A DNA stretch of 61,003 bases from Oscillatoriales cyanobacterium (GTDB lineage: Bacteria > Cyanobacteriota > Cyanobacteriia > Cyanobacteriales > Microcoleaceae). Positions 32,468-41,022 of the stretch are shown in pieces. Each line of letters begins with the position of its first letter. The first letter of the stretch is position 1. A program made the position numbers and the translations under genes. The DNA lies in the NCBI GenBank assembly GCA_004294385.1, contig REAP01000023.1, forward strand, positions 1 through 61,003. The letters are read 5' to 3'. Below the pieces are notes generated by a model that saw nothing but the letters and a program-made list of their open reading frames with translations, was not told the origin of the DNA and did not search any database.

Positions 32468-35400
32468 ATGCAAAATTCAAACTTAAATAACGACCCTTTG
32501 TGGTTCAAAGACGCGATCATTTACGAAGTGCCAATTCGCGCTTTTGCAGACAGCAATGCTGATGGTATCGGCGACTTTCGGGGGCTGACAGAAAAACTGG
32601 ATTACCTACAAAATCTAGGAGTAACAGCAATTTGGGTACTGCCGTTTTTTCCTTCCCCATTGCGAGATGACGGCTACGATACTTCGCACTATACAACGGT
32701 CAACCCGATTTATGGCACTTTAGAAGACTTTAAACATCTTTTAGAACAAGCACATTTGCGGGGAATTCGAGTCATAATTGAGTTGATTGTCAACCATACT
32801 TCCGACCAGCACGCTTGGTTTCAGAAAGCGCGCCGTTCGCCAAAAGGTAGCAAAGAAAGAAATTTTTATGTGTGGAGTGATACGCCAGAAAAGTATCAAG
32901 ATGCTCGGATTATTTTCCAAGATTTTGAAACTTCTAATTGGGCTTGGGATGGCGTAGCAAAAGCTTACTACTGGCATCGTTTCTATTCCCATCAACCTGA
33001 CTTGAATTACGATAATCCTGCTGTGATTCAAGCCATATTAGATGTGGTTGATTTTTGGTTGGAACTGGGAGTTGATGGACTGCGAATGGATGCCGTGCCT
33101 TACCTCTATGAGCGCGAGGGCACTAACTGCGAAAACTTGCCAGAAACTCACGTATTCCTCAAACATTTGCGGAAGCACGTAGATGAGAAATTCCCCAATA
33201 GAATGTTGCTAGCTGAGGCGAATCAGTGGCCGGAGGATGCGGTTGAATATTACGCCTCTGGGGATGAATGTCACATGAATTTTCATTTCCCCCTGATGCC
33301 GCGTTTGTTCATGTCTGTACACATGGAAGATAGCTTTCCAATTATTGATATTCTCCAGCAAACTCCGCAGATTCCTAATAACTGTCAGTGGGCATTGTTT
33401 TTGCGAAATCATGATGAACTGACGCTGGAAATGGTGAGTGATGAAGACCGAGATTATATGTATCGAGTTTATGCTCAAGATACGCAGGCGAGGATTAATT
33501 TGGGTATCCGCCGTCGCTTGGCTCCGCTGATGGGAAATAATCGCCGCCGGATTGAGTTGATGAATGCTTTATTGCTCTCTCTTCCGGGTACGCCTGTGCT
33601 TTACTATGGTGATGAAATTGGCATGGGGGACAATATCTATTTGGGCGATCGCAATGGGGTGAGAACTCCGATGCAGTGGAGTGGCGATCGCAATGCCGGT
33701 TTCAGTCGCGCTAACCCACAAAGGCTTTACGCACCGCCAATTGTTGACCCTGAATATCACTATGAATCGGTTAATGTGGAAACGCAACGATCTAATCCAA
33801 GTTCTCTTTGGTGGTGGATGAAACGCCTAATTGCTATTCGCCAACGTTTCCAAGCATTCGGCCGCGGGACTTGCGAATTTCTTTACCCGGAAAACCGCAA
33901 AGTTATAGCTTTTGTGCGTACTTATCAAGATGAACACATTTTAGTAGTGGCGAATTTGTCTCGCTTCGTGCAGACGGCAGAATTAGACCTTTCGCCATTC
34001 AAAGGTGCTGTTCCGGTGGAGATTTTTGGTCGTACAGAATTTCCGGTTGTTGGTGATTCTGCTTACTTTTTGAGCTTGAGTCCTCACTCGTTTTACTGGT
34101 TTACTCTCACTGTCAAACACGAAAATCTTTCGCTACACATACCTCAAACTGAACAGCCGAAATTTGCGGTCAGTGGTAGCTGGAAAACTGCTTTTGCTAC
34201 CAGTGAATTAACTGATGATCTGGTCTCTATTTTGCCTGAATATTTGCGATCTAGCCACTGGTTCAGTGGTACTGACAGGACTATTCAATCTTTGCAAATA
34301 GGTGAAGTTGTACCAGTTGAATGTAAAAATTCTACGGGGCTAGAATCAACAGTTTACATTTTGCTTTTGCAGTTAAGTTATACTGAAGGGATGGCAGAAA
34401 CTTACGTTTTGCCTGTAGGTTGGAAAGAGATTCAAGGTGATGCGGACGAACGGGCGATCGCACAAATTCACTTCCCAGAAACTAACCAAGTCGGGGTACT
34501 ATTTGATGCTGCCACAGATAAAGGTTTTCTCAGTGCTCTGTTAGAGGCGATCGCACATTCTCGCAATTACACAGGTGCGGCTGGTAAACTGGTAGGAGTT
34601 GCCGAGAATGTATTCCCATCAGAACCAGATTTGTCGCAGCTAGAACCGCACTTGTTCAGAAAAGAACACAGCAATACATCCGCAGCTTACGGCGACAGAT
34701 TCGTGCTAAAATTATTGCGAAAAGTTGAAGAAGGTATCAACCCAGAATTAGAAATTGGGCGCTTTTTAACCGATCGCAAATTGATTCAACACTTTGCCCC
34801 AATTGCCGGTGCTTTGGAATATCAGGCCTCTGGAAAACCAGTAATGGCGATCGGGATACTGCAAAAATTCATCCCCGATAGCAGAGATGCTTGGTCTTAT
34901 ACCTTAGACACATTGCGCGACTATTTCGAGCAAGTAATGACAGTAGAAGCAAAGCATTCTACGGACAATTTGTCTACTGCACCAGAAAATTATTTGCCGA
35001 ACGCAACCCCCGTACAAATACATCGACTCTCGAACTCTTTAGTATCTGATTTATCCCTAGAAATTCCTGAATTAGCTCGCGAACTCATCGGCTCTTATCT
35101 AGCCTCAGCCGAACTTTTAGGACAACGAACAGCCGAACTTCATCTAGCTTTAGGTTCTGACACACAAAATCCAGATTTTGCCCCAGAAAAATTTACTTCA
35201 TTTTACCAGCGTTCCATCTATCAACAAATGAGAAATCTAGCAGGAAGGACTTTGCTGCTATTGAAAAAGCGGCTGTCCCAACTGCCACCCGAAACCCAAA
35301 AATTGGGACAAAATTTGCTCAACCGCGAAGACTTGTTGATGGAACGTTTCAAGTCTATTTTAAACTTGAGAATCACGGCAGATCGTATTCGCTGTCATGG

Positions 35401-35848
35401 GGACTTTCATTTCGGAAAAGTGCTTTATACAGGCAAAGATTTCGTGATTATTAATTTTGGAGGAGAACGAAATCGACCATTAAGTGAGAGGCGGATGAAG
35501 CGTTCTCCGCTGCGAGATGTTGCAGGAATGCTGCAATCTTTGAATTACGCTGTTACTTTGGGACTCCGCAATGAAGTAGAAAGCGGGATGATTCGTCCTG
35601 AAAATTTATCTGAGATGCAGCAGTGGGCAAATTTTTGGGATCGCTGGGTTAGCCTGACTTTTGTCAAGAGTTATTTGGCGACAGCAGCCGATGCAAATTT
35701 TTTGCCAAAATCTATCCCGGAAATACAAGTTTTGCTGGATGCTTACATCTTAGAAAAAACGGTTTCTGAGCTGGTGTATGAACTTAATTATCGCTTGGAT
35801 TGGGTGGAAATTCCTATTCAGCGACTTCTGAAATTGCTGCAACGTTGA
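32468..35848 (+). CDS. treS: trehalose synthase-maltokinase fusion (TreS-Pep2)
   Basis: Bifunctional-type protein of 1126 residues. Residues 1-550 are a GH13 maltose/trehalose isomerase, with AIYEVPIRAFADSNADGIGD, nucleophile Asp near 206 in DGLRMDAVPY, acid/base Glu near 249 in LLAEANQWPE, and Asp near 315 in FLRNHDELTLEM. Residues from about 590 form a maltokinase domain, ending in CHGDFHFGKVLYTGKDFVII. The expected next motif, DFEGE, reads NFGGE here (Asn996), so the metal-binding Asp of the kinase is missing. The fusion links trehalose to maltose-1-phosphate and glycogen metabolism. A strong hairpin follows the stop. The isomerase half looks fully active; the kinase half may not be. Confidence 0.92.
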   Translation: MQNSNLNNDPLWFKDAIIYEVPIRAFADSNADGIGDFRGLTEKLDYLQNLGVTAIWVLPFFPSPLRDDGYDTSHYTTVNPIYGTLEDFKHLLEQAHLRGIRVIIELIVNHTSDQHAWFQKARRSPKGSKERNFYVWSDTPEKYQDARIIFQDFETSNWAWDGVAKAYYWHRFYSHQPDLNYDNPAVIQAILDVVDFWLELGVDGLRMDAVPYLYEREGTNCENLPETHVFLKHLRKHVDEKFPNRMLLAEANQWPEDAVEYYASGDECHMNFHFPLMPRLFMSVHMEDSFPIIDILQQTPQIPNNCQWALFLRNHDELTLEMVSDEDRDYMYRVYAQDTQARINLGIRRRLAPLMGNNRRRIELMNALLLSLPGTPVLYYGDEIGMGDNIYLGDRNGVRTPMQWSGDRNAGFSRANPQRLYAPPIVDPEYHYESVNVETQRSNPSSLWWWMKRLIAIRQRFQAFGRGTCEFLYPENRKVIAFVRTYQDEHILVVANLSRFVQTAELDLSPFKGAVPVEIFGRTEFPVVGDSAYFLSLSPHSFYWFTLTVKHENLSLHIPQTEQPKFAVSGSWKTAFATSELTDDLVSILPEYLRSSHWFSGTDRTIQSLQIGEVVPVECKNSTGLESTVYILLLQLSYTEGMAETYVLPVGWKEIQGDADERAIAQIHFPETNQVGVLFDAATDKGFLSALLEAIAHSRNYTGAAGKLVGVAENVFPSEPDLSQLEPHLFRKEHSNTSAAYGDRFVLKLLRKVEEGINPELEIGRFLTDRKLIQHFAPIAGALEYQASGKPVMAIGILQKFIPDSRDAWSYTLDTLRDYFEQVMTVEAKHSTDNLSTAPENYLPNATPVQIHRLSNSLVSDLSLEIPELARELIGSYLASAELLGQRTAELHLALGSDTQNPDFAPEKFTSFYQRSIYQQMRNLAGRTLLLLKKRLSQLPPETQKLGQNLLNREDLLMERFKSILNLRITADRIRCHGDFHFGKVLYTGKDFVIINFGGERNRPLSERRMKRSPLRDVAGMLQSLNYAVTLGLRNEVESGMIRPENLSEMQQWANFWDRWVSLTFVKSYLATAADANFLPKSIPEIQVLLDAYILEKTVSELVYELNYRLDWVEIPIQRLLKLLQR

Positions 35849-35871
35849 CAGTTGACAGTTGAAGAGATTTC

Positions 35872-35905
35872 AACTGGTTACCAGGCCAGAGCCTGGTAAC
35901 CAGTT
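35872..35905. terminator. perfect 15-bp hairpin after treS
   Basis: AACTGGTTACCAGGC and GCCTGGTAACCAGTT are perfect complements around a CAGA loop, 23 bases after the treS stop. There is no pure T-run, but a T/C-rich tract follows. Its strength and place fit a terminator for treS; it may also serve the converging ferredoxin gene. Confidence 0.65.
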
Positions 35906-35907
35906 AT

Positions 35908-35960
35908 TTCTTCCTTCTTCCTTCTTCCTTCTTCCTTCTTCCTTCTTCCTTCTTCCTTCT
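35908..35960. repeat. heptanucleotide repeat TTCTTCC, 7.6 copies
   Basis: Seven exact copies of TTCTTCC plus TTCT. It belongs to the STRR heptamer class. It lies directly between the treS hairpin and the ferredoxin stop codon at 35963. Confidence 0.9.
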
Positions 35961-35962
35961 AT

Positions 35963-36283
35963 TTACTTCAAATAAAGAGATTTTTGATACAAAACTTGTT
36001 CTTGATGGGTTAACAAAGTGCAGTCAGAAAGTGGGTAAGCCACACAAGTAATAGCGTAGCCAGCTTGTAATTCTGAGGGCTTCAAAAACTTTTGTTCGCT
36101 TTGGTCGATTTCGCCACTAAGCAGTTTGACAAGGCAGGCAGAACACTCTCCTTGCTTGCATCCATTGGGGAGGCGAATGCCGGCTGCTTCTGCCATATCT
36201 AATATATATTGGTCGTCTGGTACTGCGATTGTGCGATCGAGCGCGAGATCCTGATTCACTAACCGAACTTGATAAACTGCCAT
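35963..36283 (-). CDS. plant-type [2Fe-2S] ferredoxin
   Basis: Ferredoxin of 106 residues. The cluster-binding cysteines are in PNGCKQGECSACLVKLLSG (C-x4-C-x2-C), with the fourth in YAITCVAYPLSDC. Compared with photosynthetic PetF the sequence is divergent (start MAVYQVRLVNQDLALDRTIA) and has a C-terminal extension of HQEQVLYQKSLYLK. It probably serves a specialised electron-transfer partner, not photosystem I itself. It lies 25 bases after the K+ channel gene, reading the same way, so they may be cotranscribed. No partner reductase is nearby. Confidence 0.9.
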   Translation of the reverse strand: MAVYQVRLVNQDLALDRTIAVPDDQYILDMAEAAGIRLPNGCKQGECSACLVKLLSGEIDQSEQKFLKPSELQAGYAITCVAYPLSDCTLLTHQEQVLYQKSLYLK

Positions 36284-36308
36284 TTTTTTCTTTGTATTAT
36301 TATTAAGA

Positions 36309-37442
36309 TTACTTTGGTGGCCGAGGGAGACGAAAATTCAGCGGGCTAAGGATTTGATTCAGGGCGCGCAATTGTTCAGCAGTACCCAAACAAATCAATA
36401 TATCTCCTCCTTCAATCCGAGTTTCTCCGGTGGGCCCGACAATCAAATTGCCATCAGCATGGCGAATTGCTAAAATTAAAGCACCCGATTGCGATCGCAA
36501 TTTAGCATCTCTCAAAGTTTGTCCGACGTAGACACAACTATTAGGATCGACCAAAAATTCTTCCATGTAAAAAGAACTTTCGGTACCGGTCAAAACACCG
36601 TCCAAAAAATCCATGACTTGAGGCCGCAAAGCTGCTGCGGCCATGCGTTTTCCGCCGGTGATGTAGGGGGATACGACAGCATCAGCACCACCCCGTGTTA
36701 ACTTTTTTACGGCTTCTTCTGTGGTGGCGCGGGCGATCGCGCGTACCTTCGGATTCAGAGTTTTTGCCGATAGGATAGTGTACAAGTTTTCAGCATCCGA
36801 AGGCAAAGCTGCTACGATACAAATGGCGCGATCGATCCCCACACTCAGCAAAATTTCGTCCAGAGTAGCGTCTCCCTGGACAGCAGTGTACCCAACTGTC
36901 AAAGCGGCCTCAACCGATTGCACGGCCGAATCTATCACTACAAAAGGGATATTTTCTGCGTGAAATTCCAAAGCAATCTGACGCCCAGTGCGCCCAAAAC
37001 CGCAGAGAATGTAATGTCCAATCAAAGAATCTACCAAGCGTCGCTGTTGCCTAATTCTTGCACCTTCTTGAAAATATCCTTGTATGAGGGCTTCTGTAAA
37101 GCGATTAACAATAAAACCAATCGCCATAACGCCCATCAAAATTAGGCACATGGTAAACATTCGCCCGCGTTTACCGAGGGGATGAAGTTCGCCGTAGCCC
37201 ACCGTTGCTAAGGTAAATACGGTCATGTAAGCGGCATCGAGCAAAGACCATTTTTCCACCAGCCAATACCAGAGAGTACCGGTGCAGAAAATGCCGCCAA
37301 GGGCGATTACGCCGCCCATTAACTCTTTTTGCAATCGCTGATATTTTTGTTCGAGAATAGAATACACCGATCTCGCTGGCTGATTAGCTATTATCAGAAA
37401 ATTGGGGTTAAAACCCCGTCCTAATTTATAATTCCGTCGCAC
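36309..37442 (-). CDS. two-helix potassium channel with RCK (TrkA) domains
   Basis: Membrane K+ channel subunit of up to 377 residues. Two transmembrane helices flank a pore loop with selectivity filter TLATVGYGELHP (near residue 80). An RCK N-domain follows with nucleotide-binding GFGRTGRQIALEFHAENIPF, then a TrkA-C domain. It forms tetramers gated by nucleotides or calcium in relatives. The frame opens at a GTG at 37442 that overlaps the WD40 gene by 22 bases. The first 25 residues include a small GGGGTTTTAACCCC palindrome, so the true start is probably later, for example the GTG at 37367. No Shine-Dalgarno decides this. Confidence 0.88.
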   Translation of the reverse strand: MRRNYKLGRGFNPNFLIIANQPARSVYSILEQKYQRLQKELMGGVIALGGIFCTGTLWYWLVEKWSLLDAAYMTVFTLATVGYGELHPLGKRGRMFTMCLILMGVMAIGFIVNRFTEALIQGYFQEGARIRQQRRLVDSLIGHYILCGFGRTGRQIALEFHAENIPFVVIDSAVQSVEAALTVGYTAVQGDATLDEILLSVGIDRAICIVAALPSDAENLYTILSAKTLNPKVRAIARATTEEAVKKLTRGGADAVVSPYITGGKRMAAAALRPQVMDFLDGVLTGTESSFYMEEFLVDPNSCVYVGQTLRDAKLRSQSGALILAIRHADGNLIVGPTGETRIEGGDILICLGTAEQLRALNQILSPLNFRLPRPPK

Positions 37443-39967
37443 AAGTGGCGATCGCTTTCATGAAGCATAGACTTAACCTGAAGAGAATTGCGAGTTAAAT
37501 GACAACCCTGCATCAGTAAGTCTTCCACGTTCAAATTCCACAGTATCACCATACCATCCGCACTCGTACTAGCGATCGTCTTGCCATCTGGACTAAAACT
37601 CACATGACCCACCGCACTCTTGTGTCCCTTTAAAGTTTTGAGCAATGTACCATCAATTTTCCACAATCTTACCATTTTGTCTGCACTCGCCGATACCAGC
37701 ATTTGGTGATCGGGACTAAAGCTAACATTTGTGATTTGACTGGGATGTTTAAACATACTTATTACTGTACCATTTTGGCTCGATATTTTTACATTTTTCG
37801 CGTCTACTACTGAAGCAGTTATTTGATGCTTTTCGTTGAAAGCGGTGTTTTTTACTTGGTCTTTATCTCCCTTGAGAATTTGAATTAGCTTGCCGTCAAC
37901 TTGCCAGATTTTAACTGTATTATCATCGCTAACCGACACCAGCTTCTGACTGTCTGAACTAAAATTTACATTGATAATTTGATTGGTTTGACCTATTAAA
38001 ACAGCTTTTAAATTACCGTTTGTTTGCCAGACTTTAATAGTATTGTCGTCACTCACAGTCGCCAGCATTTGACTGTTTGGGCTGAAAGTAACAAAACCCA
38101 ACTTGGCGGTTGCAGCGCGGAAAATTATGCGTTGATTAAAACTGTAAACAACTTGTTCCAATGCGGTTAAAACCCGGACTTGGATATCTGATGTAACTCC
38201 AAGAGAGCGATTCATTTCTTGAACAGCCCTAATGCTTTCGATTAAAGCTTCGGGTTTTTTCTCCGCTGCAAATAGTGTTTCCGAAAATAAACTGAGAGTC
38301 AGGATTTTGTTGTTTCTTTCCTCAATAGAGGGTTGAACCCAGAAAGCAGCAATTAAGATAGAAATCAGGATTGCTGCACTTCCTGTAAAAATTTGCACTT
38401 TCAGTTGTTCTTCGCGCCAGAGTTTAAGTTGAGTAGCTTTTCTAAGTTTTTGCTCTGCGGAAAGTTCTTCTAATAACTGGTTTTCCCGACGCAATAGTTC
38501 TATTTCTGCTTGAGTTTGTTTTTCGCGATCGCACAATTGGGCAAATTCCGCCTCTTGGCTAGCCGCTAAAAACTGATAATCTTGGGTGCTCAAGCTTTTA
38601 CCAGCAGCCCATTCTCGCGCATCTTGCAATGCTTGACCCCGCAACAAGCGAGATTCATCTTGACAATTCGCTCCTATCCATGCTGTTAGGGATTCGGCAT
38701 AGGGCCGCAAGTCACAAAGAGCTTTTTCTACCCAGTTTCGGTTAAAAATAGAGGCATAAATTCGGTTAGATACCGTTAATTTTCCGCCTCGTTTTACCAC
38801 TAATCCGCTCAGCCGCAATTCAGTTTGTTCGGAGGTATCATCGGCGTCGATCCCCCCTCCTGCCAGGGCGGGCACGGGGGCACCGCCCCTACAATCGGGG
38901 GGTTCTGAGAGTGGCAATATTTTTTGATATAGTCCTAATAACCTACTGGCGCGGTGCTGATTTCTGAGGATGCGATCGCGAATTGTTTTCAAATGCGCTG
39001 GCTCATCAGCAGCTTCCCAATTATCAATAATCTGAGATTGCACAATCTCCCCAATCAACAACTGGTTCGTAGTCATAACTTCAGTCCTTATTCCATCCGT
39101 TACATCCGTTAAATTCGCTACAAAATCCGCTGCCGAACCGACCTCCGTTAAATCCGTTAAATCCGCTACAAAATCCGCTGCCGAACCTTCTTCCTCCCCT
39201 TGAACTATCAATTTACACAGCTTTTGAGTCAGAAACGGTTGACCACCAGTCCACTCCAAAATCTCCTGTAAAACTGCTTGACAATTATCAACTTTCCCCT
39301 CAAACCCCTTGACTAAAGGCAAAGATTCATGTAACTTAAAACCCTGAAGTTCAATAGCTCGACCAATATTAAACGGCGTGCGAGTGGCATCGCTAATTAA
39401 ATCCGACGGCGTAGCGACTCCCAGCAAAGCAAATGTTAACCGCTGATATTCTGACTTGTGAGCGCGTTTATTATAGCAAGATCGAATCAAGGCAAAAAAG
39501 TCATCTAGCGATTCTTTGAAACTGAGAACGCTATCAATTTCATCAATAAAAATGACAATACTTTGAGAAATCTTGACCAGCAATAACTCTTCAATTAACT
39601 CTCCTAAACGTTGGACTGGCGACATCAACTCTCTCTCTCGCCACCAAGTCATAAACTCGACTGCATCAAACAGGTCAAAATTGCACAAAAGTTTGTAAGC
39701 GACGCCACCGTACCACTTATCTAGAGAGACTTGCTGGTTGCCAATGTCCGAAAGGTCGATCGTAGCACAAGCAATGCCATCAGCCGAGAGCTTTTGTACA
39801 GTTCGCACCAGCAAACTAGATTTGCCCATTTGTCGGGAATTGAGCACGTAACAAAACTCTCCAGCTTTCAGGGCTTGATAAAGTTCCGAGTCAGCTTGTC
39901 GCACTACATAAGTAGGTGCATCTTGCGGTAGACTGCCGCCGATTTGGTATTGGTAATCGACTGTCAT
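37421..39967 (-). CDS. AAA-like ATPase fused to WD40 repeats
   Basis: Large protein of 848 residues. The N-terminal AAA-like (AAA_35) domain has a P-loop-like CYVLNSRQMGKSSLLVRTVQ (near residue 45) and Walker B VIFIDEIDSVLSF. A transmembrane helix (IFTGSAAILISILIAAFWV) lies near residue 520, after a coiled coil. WD40 repeats fill about 620-830 (for example VSFSPDGKTIASTSADGMVI). Such proteins occur in many copies in filamentous cyanobacteria and are thought to be signalling or conflict-system switches; the function of this one is unknown. Two repeats lie inside it in frame (38856-38906, and a 16-residue tandem duplication at 39116-39187). The WD40 set ends with a short non-WD tail. Confidence 0.85.
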   Translation of the reverse strand: MTVDYQYQIGGSLPQDAPTYVVRQADSELYQALKAGEFCYVLNSRQMGKSSLLVRTVQKLSADGIACATIDLSDIGNQQVSLDKWYGGVAYKLLCNFDLFDAVEFMTWWRERELMSPVQRLGELIEELLLVKISQSIVIFIDEIDSVLSFKESLDDFFALIRSCYNKRAHKSEYQRLTFALLGVATPSDLISDATRTPFNIGRAIELQGFKLHESLPLVKGFEGKVDNCQAVLQEILEWTGGQPFLTQKLCKLIVQGEEEGSAADFVADLTDLTEVGSAADFVANLTDVTDGIRTEVMTTNQLLIGEIVQSQIIDNWEAADEPAHLKTIRDRILRNQHRASRLLGLYQKILPLSEPPDCRGGAPVPALAGGGIDADDTSEQTELRLSGLVVKRGGKLTVSNRIYASIFNRNWVEKALCDLRPYAESLTAWIGANCQDESRLLRGQALQDAREWAAGKSLSTQDYQFLAASQEAEFAQLCDREKQTQAEIELLRRENQLLEELSAEQKLRKATQLKLWREEQLKVQIFTGSAAILISILIAAFWVQPSIEERNNKILTLSLFSETLFAAEKKPEALIESIRAVQEMNRSLGVTSDIQVRVLTALEQVVYSFNQRIIFRAATAKLGFVTFSPNSQMLATVSDDNTIKVWQTNGNLKAVLIGQTNQIINVNFSSDSQKLVSVSDDNTVKIWQVDGKLIQILKGDKDQVKNTAFNEKHQITASVVDAKNVKISSQNGTVISMFKHPSQITNVSFSPDHQMLVSASADKMVRLWKIDGTLLKTLKGHKSAVGHVSFSPDGKTIASTSADGMVILWNLNVEDLLMQGCHLTRNSLQVKSMLHESDRHLCDGIIN
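38856..38906. repeat. dispersed GC-rich repeat inside the AAA-WD40 gene
   Basis: On the coding strand it runs from GATTGTAGGGGCGGTGCC to CCTGGCAGGAGG, translated as [15 protein letters not shown]. The same GTAGGGGCGGTGCCCCCGTG sequence occurs at 44719 in the 5-oxoprolinase gene. It is read in frame between two domains. Confidence 0.7.
39116..39187. repeat. 48-bp tandem duplication inside the AAA-WD40 gene
   Basis: CGCTACAAAATCCGCTGCCG begins at 39116 and again at 39164. In protein it gives two 16-residue units, GSAADFVADLTDLTEV and GSAADFVANLTDVTDG. The underlying DNA is made of AATCCGTT-like short repeats. Confidence 0.75.
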
Positions 39968-39986
39968 AATTTTGCCTAGAGTTAGA

Positions 39987-40238
39987 TTATTTTGTCACTT
40001 CTGTTGTGCCTTTACCGCAAACTATGTTACCATTTTCATAGGTAGGTTCTGCTGGTTCAATTGTACCGGGAGAATCAGCTTCGCACAATAGGGAGCTAGT
40101 TGTTTTTGCATCTCCATCAGTAACTAAGCCGATTTTAACTTGTAATCGGCTGTCATTATCCGCCCTAAAATTCGATATTTCTAGTAAAACCGATAGTCCG
40201 CCAGGGAATGAATTCCCTGTCTCAAAGCTTAAGTCCTC
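39987..40238 (-). pseudogene. start-less reading frame, possible gene remnant
   Basis: An open frame of 83 codons ends at TAA 39987. Its last 57 residues look like real protein (DNDSRLQVKIGLVTDG, then CEADSPGTIEPAEPTYENGN and IVCGKGTTEVTK). It contains no ATG, GTG or TTG at a useful place, and its 5' part runs into the long inverted repeat at 40196-40328. Either it is the surviving C-terminus of an exported protein cut by that element, or chance. The 413-base gap between the AAA-WD40 and SPFH genes holds nothing else. Confidence 0.35.
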
Positions 40239-40328
40239 TCAAAGAGGACTAATGAGTTTAAAAGTCTTCTCCTGAGTCCTCTTAAGAGGACTTTAGCTTT
40301 GAGGCAGGGGTTTAAACCCCTGCTGGAC
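40196..40328. mobile_element. long inverted-repeat element with nested palindromes
   Basis: Two arms of about 54 bases (40196-40250 and 40275-40328) are inverted copies with about 85% identity by eye. Each arm contains two palindromes: CAGGGAATGAATTCCCTG and AGTCCTCTCAAAGAGGACT on the left, AGTCCTCTTAAGAGGACT and CAGGGGTTTAAACCCCTG on the right. It looks like a small non-autonomous transposable element. It lies 72 bases after the early stop of the SPFH gene and overlaps a gene remnant on its other side. Confidence 0.7.
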
Positions 40329-40400
40329 TTTGGTAAAGCGCGTGTTTATTGTCAGAAATTGGCAGATACTGCGAACGATAAAACGAGGAAATACTAATCC

Positions 40401-40961
40401 CTAATATCGAAATTTTTGCGTTTCTTTTTTGTCGGAATATTCTGGTTTAATCGCTTTAGTGCCGATCGCAAAATCGCGCAATTCCACCCTCGTAAACTTC
40501 ACACCCCAAGGATCGGTAGTTGTATCCAACTCCTCCACTAAAGCATTATTGAGTTGATTGCGAGCCGTGTAAAGTTCCTCGACAGTTAATTTAGCAATCT
40601 GAGTCCGAATGGAAAGAATCAGCATATTGAACATGGCTTCCTTGAGATTCTGCACTTTGTAAGAAGCTTTTTCTAAGTCAATGATTCGCCAGTACACAAT
40701 AAATTCAAGAGTGACAAAAACCCGATCGCTAGTTGCACATTGTTGCGGTGGCAGTTTTAACATTTGCTCGCGCAGAGTTTGTTGATAAGCGACTGTTTCG
40801 ACAAAGGGAATCAGAAATGTCAAACCCGGTTCTAGTTTTTTGCGATCGTACTTTCCGAAAATTTCAACTAAGGCTTCATCTCCTTGACGGACGATTTTAA
40901 CACTACTGGCTAAGGATACACCGGTAATTGCAAACAACACCATCAAAAAATACTGATACAT
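40401..40961 (-). CDS. SPFH/Band 7 (stomatin-like) protein, C-terminally short
   Basis: Membrane-anchored SPFH protein of 186 residues with N-terminal helix MYQYFLMVLFAITGVSLASS. The Band 7 core is clear: GDEALVEIFGKYDRKKLEPG, LTFLIPFVETVAYQQTLRE, then RNQLNNALVEELDTTTDPWG and VKFTRVELRDFAI. Relatives continue for 70-130 residues with a coiled coil after the VELRD position; here the frame ends with an unrelated KPEYSDKKETQKFRY. It is therefore probably truncated, though the domain itself is whole. The NfeD gene lies 61 bases upstream on the same strand, the usual partner for SPFH proteins in membrane-quality control. Confidence 0.82.
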   Translation of the reverse strand: MYQYFLMVLFAITGVSLASSVKIVRQGDEALVEIFGKYDRKKLEPGLTFLIPFVETVAYQQTLREQMLKLPPQQCATSDRVFVTLEFIVYWRIIDLEKASYKVQNLKEAMFNMLILSIRTQIAKLTVEELYTARNQLNNALVEELDTTTDPWGVKFTRVELRDFAIGTKAIKPEYSDKKETQKFRY

Positions 40962-41022
40962 AGTGAATCTCCTGGTAATTTTAAGCTGTGAACTAAAGAT
41001 GAATTGATTTGGTTACAAAAGT

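Noticed and set aside
35908..35960. TTCTTCC tract considered as part of a terminator U-tract
   Set aside because: Regular heptamers with C residues are a repeat array; the hairpin before it is listed separately.
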